Shown here piece after piece: positions 62,556 to 64,000 of a stretch of DNA of 64,000 nucleotides. The notes beneath the pieces were generated by a model, which was not told the DNA's origin, did not search any database, and worked only from the letters and a program-made list of their open reading frames with translations. Origin of the DNA: Variovorax sp. dw_308 (lineage in GTDB: Bacteria; Pseudomonadota; Gammaproteobacteria; Burkholderiales; Burkholderiaceae_C); the NCBI RefSeq assembly GCF_019207085.1, contig NZ_JAATOM010000014.1, positions 1-64,000 on the forward strand, in the 5' to 3' direction. The first letter of the stretch is position 1, and each line of letters opens with the position of its first letter. The translations under genes and the position numbers were made by a program.

Positions 62556-64000
62556 ATGAACAAGTCACACAAGAGCATCTGGAACGAATCCCTCGGCGCC
62601 TGGGTCGCAGCCTCGGAACTGACCCATGCCCGTGGCAAGCGCAGCAAGTCCGGCTCTGTCGCAAGCAGCCTGGCCTTCGGCACTCGCCGGCTCATGGTGC
62701 TGAGCGCTGCCGCGACGATGATGTTCATGGCCTTCCCAAGCCAGGCGACGGTCTGGAACCAGGCTTCCACCAACTGCGCGGGGGTCCCTGCATACGCGGG
62801 ACCCGACGGTGTCTACAACTACGGCGGCACCACAGGCATGGGCACCGACGGCAACGGCTATTGGTCGTCGGTCCTCGGCTGCAACGCCAACGGTAACAAC
62901 CTGCTGGGCGTCACCACATTGGGTTCATTTTCGAAGGCCACGGGCGACGGTGCAGTGGCGACTGGCATGGGCGCTTCCGCAGGTAGATTCGGGTCTGCCT
63001 ATGGGCTGCAATCCCTGGCCAGCGGAAACTCCAGCACGGCAATGGGCTACAACTCGACCGCTTCGGGCATAGCTGCGACCGCCATCGGCGGCGCAGGCAA
63101 CACGGCCTCCGGCATGGGCACGCTGGCCTCGGCCATCGGTTCCGTGGCCATCGGCGGCGATGACACCCGTGGTGCGCAAGCCAAGGGAATTCGCGCGGTG
63201 GCCATCGGGGCGCGCGCCGATGCGCTGGGCCAGAACTCGCTGGCCATGGGCAACCAGTCCAACGCCGTCTCGGACAACGCTATAGCCATCGGTGCGGCTT
63301 CGACCGCGAACGGCCCGTCGAGTTCGGCGCTAGGCTACGCGAGCACCGCCGCGGGTGACTCGAGCCTGGCATTGGGCAAGAACTCCACGGCCTTGTATGC
63401 GAACAGCGTCGCGCTGGGTGCCGGCAGCCAGACCGGGTCTGCGGCTCCGACGGGCACGGGCTACCTGACCAACACCGCAGCGCCGACTTCCGAAGTGTCG
63501 GTGGGCACCTCAGCCGCGAAGCGCCGCATCACCAACGTCGCCGATGGCTCCGCCGCGCAAGACGCCGTCACGGTGTCGCAGTTGAGCACCAGCAACACCA
63601 GCTTGTCGACGAGCATCGGTTCGCTGTCGACGTCGACCTCCACCGGCCTCAGCACGGCGATGTCGAACGTCGCCTCGCTGTGGACCAACGTGAACTCGAT
63701 GGGCGTCGAAACGGACAAGCTGGGCCAGACCACGGCATCGGCCTTGGGCGGCGGTGCGACGTACAACGCGACGACGGGCGCCGTCACTGCCCCGACCTAC
63801 ACGACCTACAACGCCGACGGCACGACCGGCACGGCCAACGACGTGGGCGCAGCGCTCGCGAGCATCAACGCCAAGGGCGTCAAGTATTTCCACGCCAACA
63901 GCACGGGCGCTGACAGCAAGGCCACGGGCGCCAACAGCGTGGCGATCGGCCAATCGGCAGTGGCCGGCGGCAACGACGGCTTTGCTGCGGGCAACGGCGC
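62556..64000 (+). CDS. trimeric autotransporter adhesin, N-terminal part (runs off end)
   Basis: 481 codons visible, no stop. MNKSHKSIWNESLGAWVAASE is the extended signal peptide region (ESPR) of type Vc autotransporters, followed by a hydrophobic core to about residue 65. Residues about 125-300 are YadA-like head repeats (SxAxGxxSxAxG). RRITNVADGSAAQDAVTVSQL near residue 330 is the neck/stalk entry motif, then another head (SKATGANSVAIGQSA). The C-terminal anchor is beyond the window. It is a surface adhesin, secreted across both membranes. Confidence 0.95.
   Translation, partial: MNKSHKSIWNESLGAWVAASELTHARGKRSKSGSVASSLAFGTRRLMVLSAAATMMFMAFPSQATVWNQASTNCAGVPAYAGPDGVYNYGGTTGMGTDGNGYWSSVLGCNANGNNLLGVTTLGSFSKATGDGAVATGMGASAGRFGSAYGLQSLASGNSSTAMGYNSTASGIAATAIGGAGNTASGMGTLASAIGSVAIGGDDTRGAQAKGIRAVAIGARADALGQNSLAMGNQSNAVSDNAIAIGAASTANGPSSSALGYASTAAGDSSLALGKNSTALYANSVALGAGSQTGSAAPTGTGYLTNTAAPTSEVSVGTSAAKRRITNVADGSAAQDAVTVSQLSTSNTSLSTSIGSLSTSTSTGLSTAMSNVASLWTNVNSMGVETDKLGQTTASALGGGATYNATTGAVTAPTYTTYNADGTTGTANDVGAALASINAKGVKYFHANSTGADSKATGANSVAIGQSAVAGGNDGFAAGNG

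Overview
GC-rich DNA with dense, tightly overlapping genes and betaproteobacterial families suggests a Burkholderiales (Comamonadaceae) chromosome, most like Variovorax. This rests on gene content and codon style alone. The window holds no rRNA, tRNA, CRISPR array, insertion sequence, integrase or origin.

Region 1 (1-19374, minus strand) is a contractile injection system (eCIS / phage-tail-like particle) written as one operon. In transcription order it encodes: a DUF4255 tail terminator, a secreted-style hypothetical, sheath 1, tube 1, sheath 2, tube 2, a CIS tube-initiator/LysM-type protein with a long Gly/Ala-rich tail, a 54-residue protein, a gpD-like hub, a gpV-like spike, a 561-residue protein with a C-terminal hydrophobic hairpin, gp25, a gpJ-like wedge, a propeller + TIGR02242-type tail protein, two paralogous baseplate-associated proteins (the second with a Pro-rich tail), and a gene cut by the window edge. 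There are no capsid, portal or terminase genes. The AAA+ ATPase, tape measure and PAAR tip expected for such a system are not seen and may lie beyond position 1.

Region 2 (19486-27018) has a small lipoprotein, a DHA2-type MFS pump, a complete pqiA1-pqiA2-pqiB-pqiC envelope lipid-transport operon with PqiA split in two, a second DHA2 pump, and a small Cys-containing protein closed by a clear terminator.

Region 3 (27156-40811) is catabolic: two different flavin monooxygenases (one with a DUF2783 partner), a PLD-family lipoprotein, then an apparent catabolic unit. That unit has a THI5/SsuA-like ABC importer, an FAD-dependent oxidoreductase, a family III CoA-transferase, an enoyl-CoA hydratase, a 4Fe-4S ferredoxin, a LysR regulator and an SDR. 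Together they look like uptake and CoA-dependent breakdown of an unidentified organic acid.

Region 4 (40819-55489) has a MATE pump with DUF2239, a membrane protein, Tex, a patatin-like phospholipase, an MHS-type MFS transporter, and a cytochrome bo quinol oxidase operon (cyoABCD) followed by SURF1 and a RegB/RegA-type redox two-component system.

Region 5 (55523-64000) has a cobalt-type nitrile hydratase operon (alpha, beta, accessory) behind an iron-type alcohol dehydrogenase, an exported hydratase-family protein with an esterase, a decayed SMP-30/gluconolactonase gene, a thioesterase-GNAT fusion, an orphan strong terminator, and the N-terminal part of a trimeric autotransporter adhesin running off the end.
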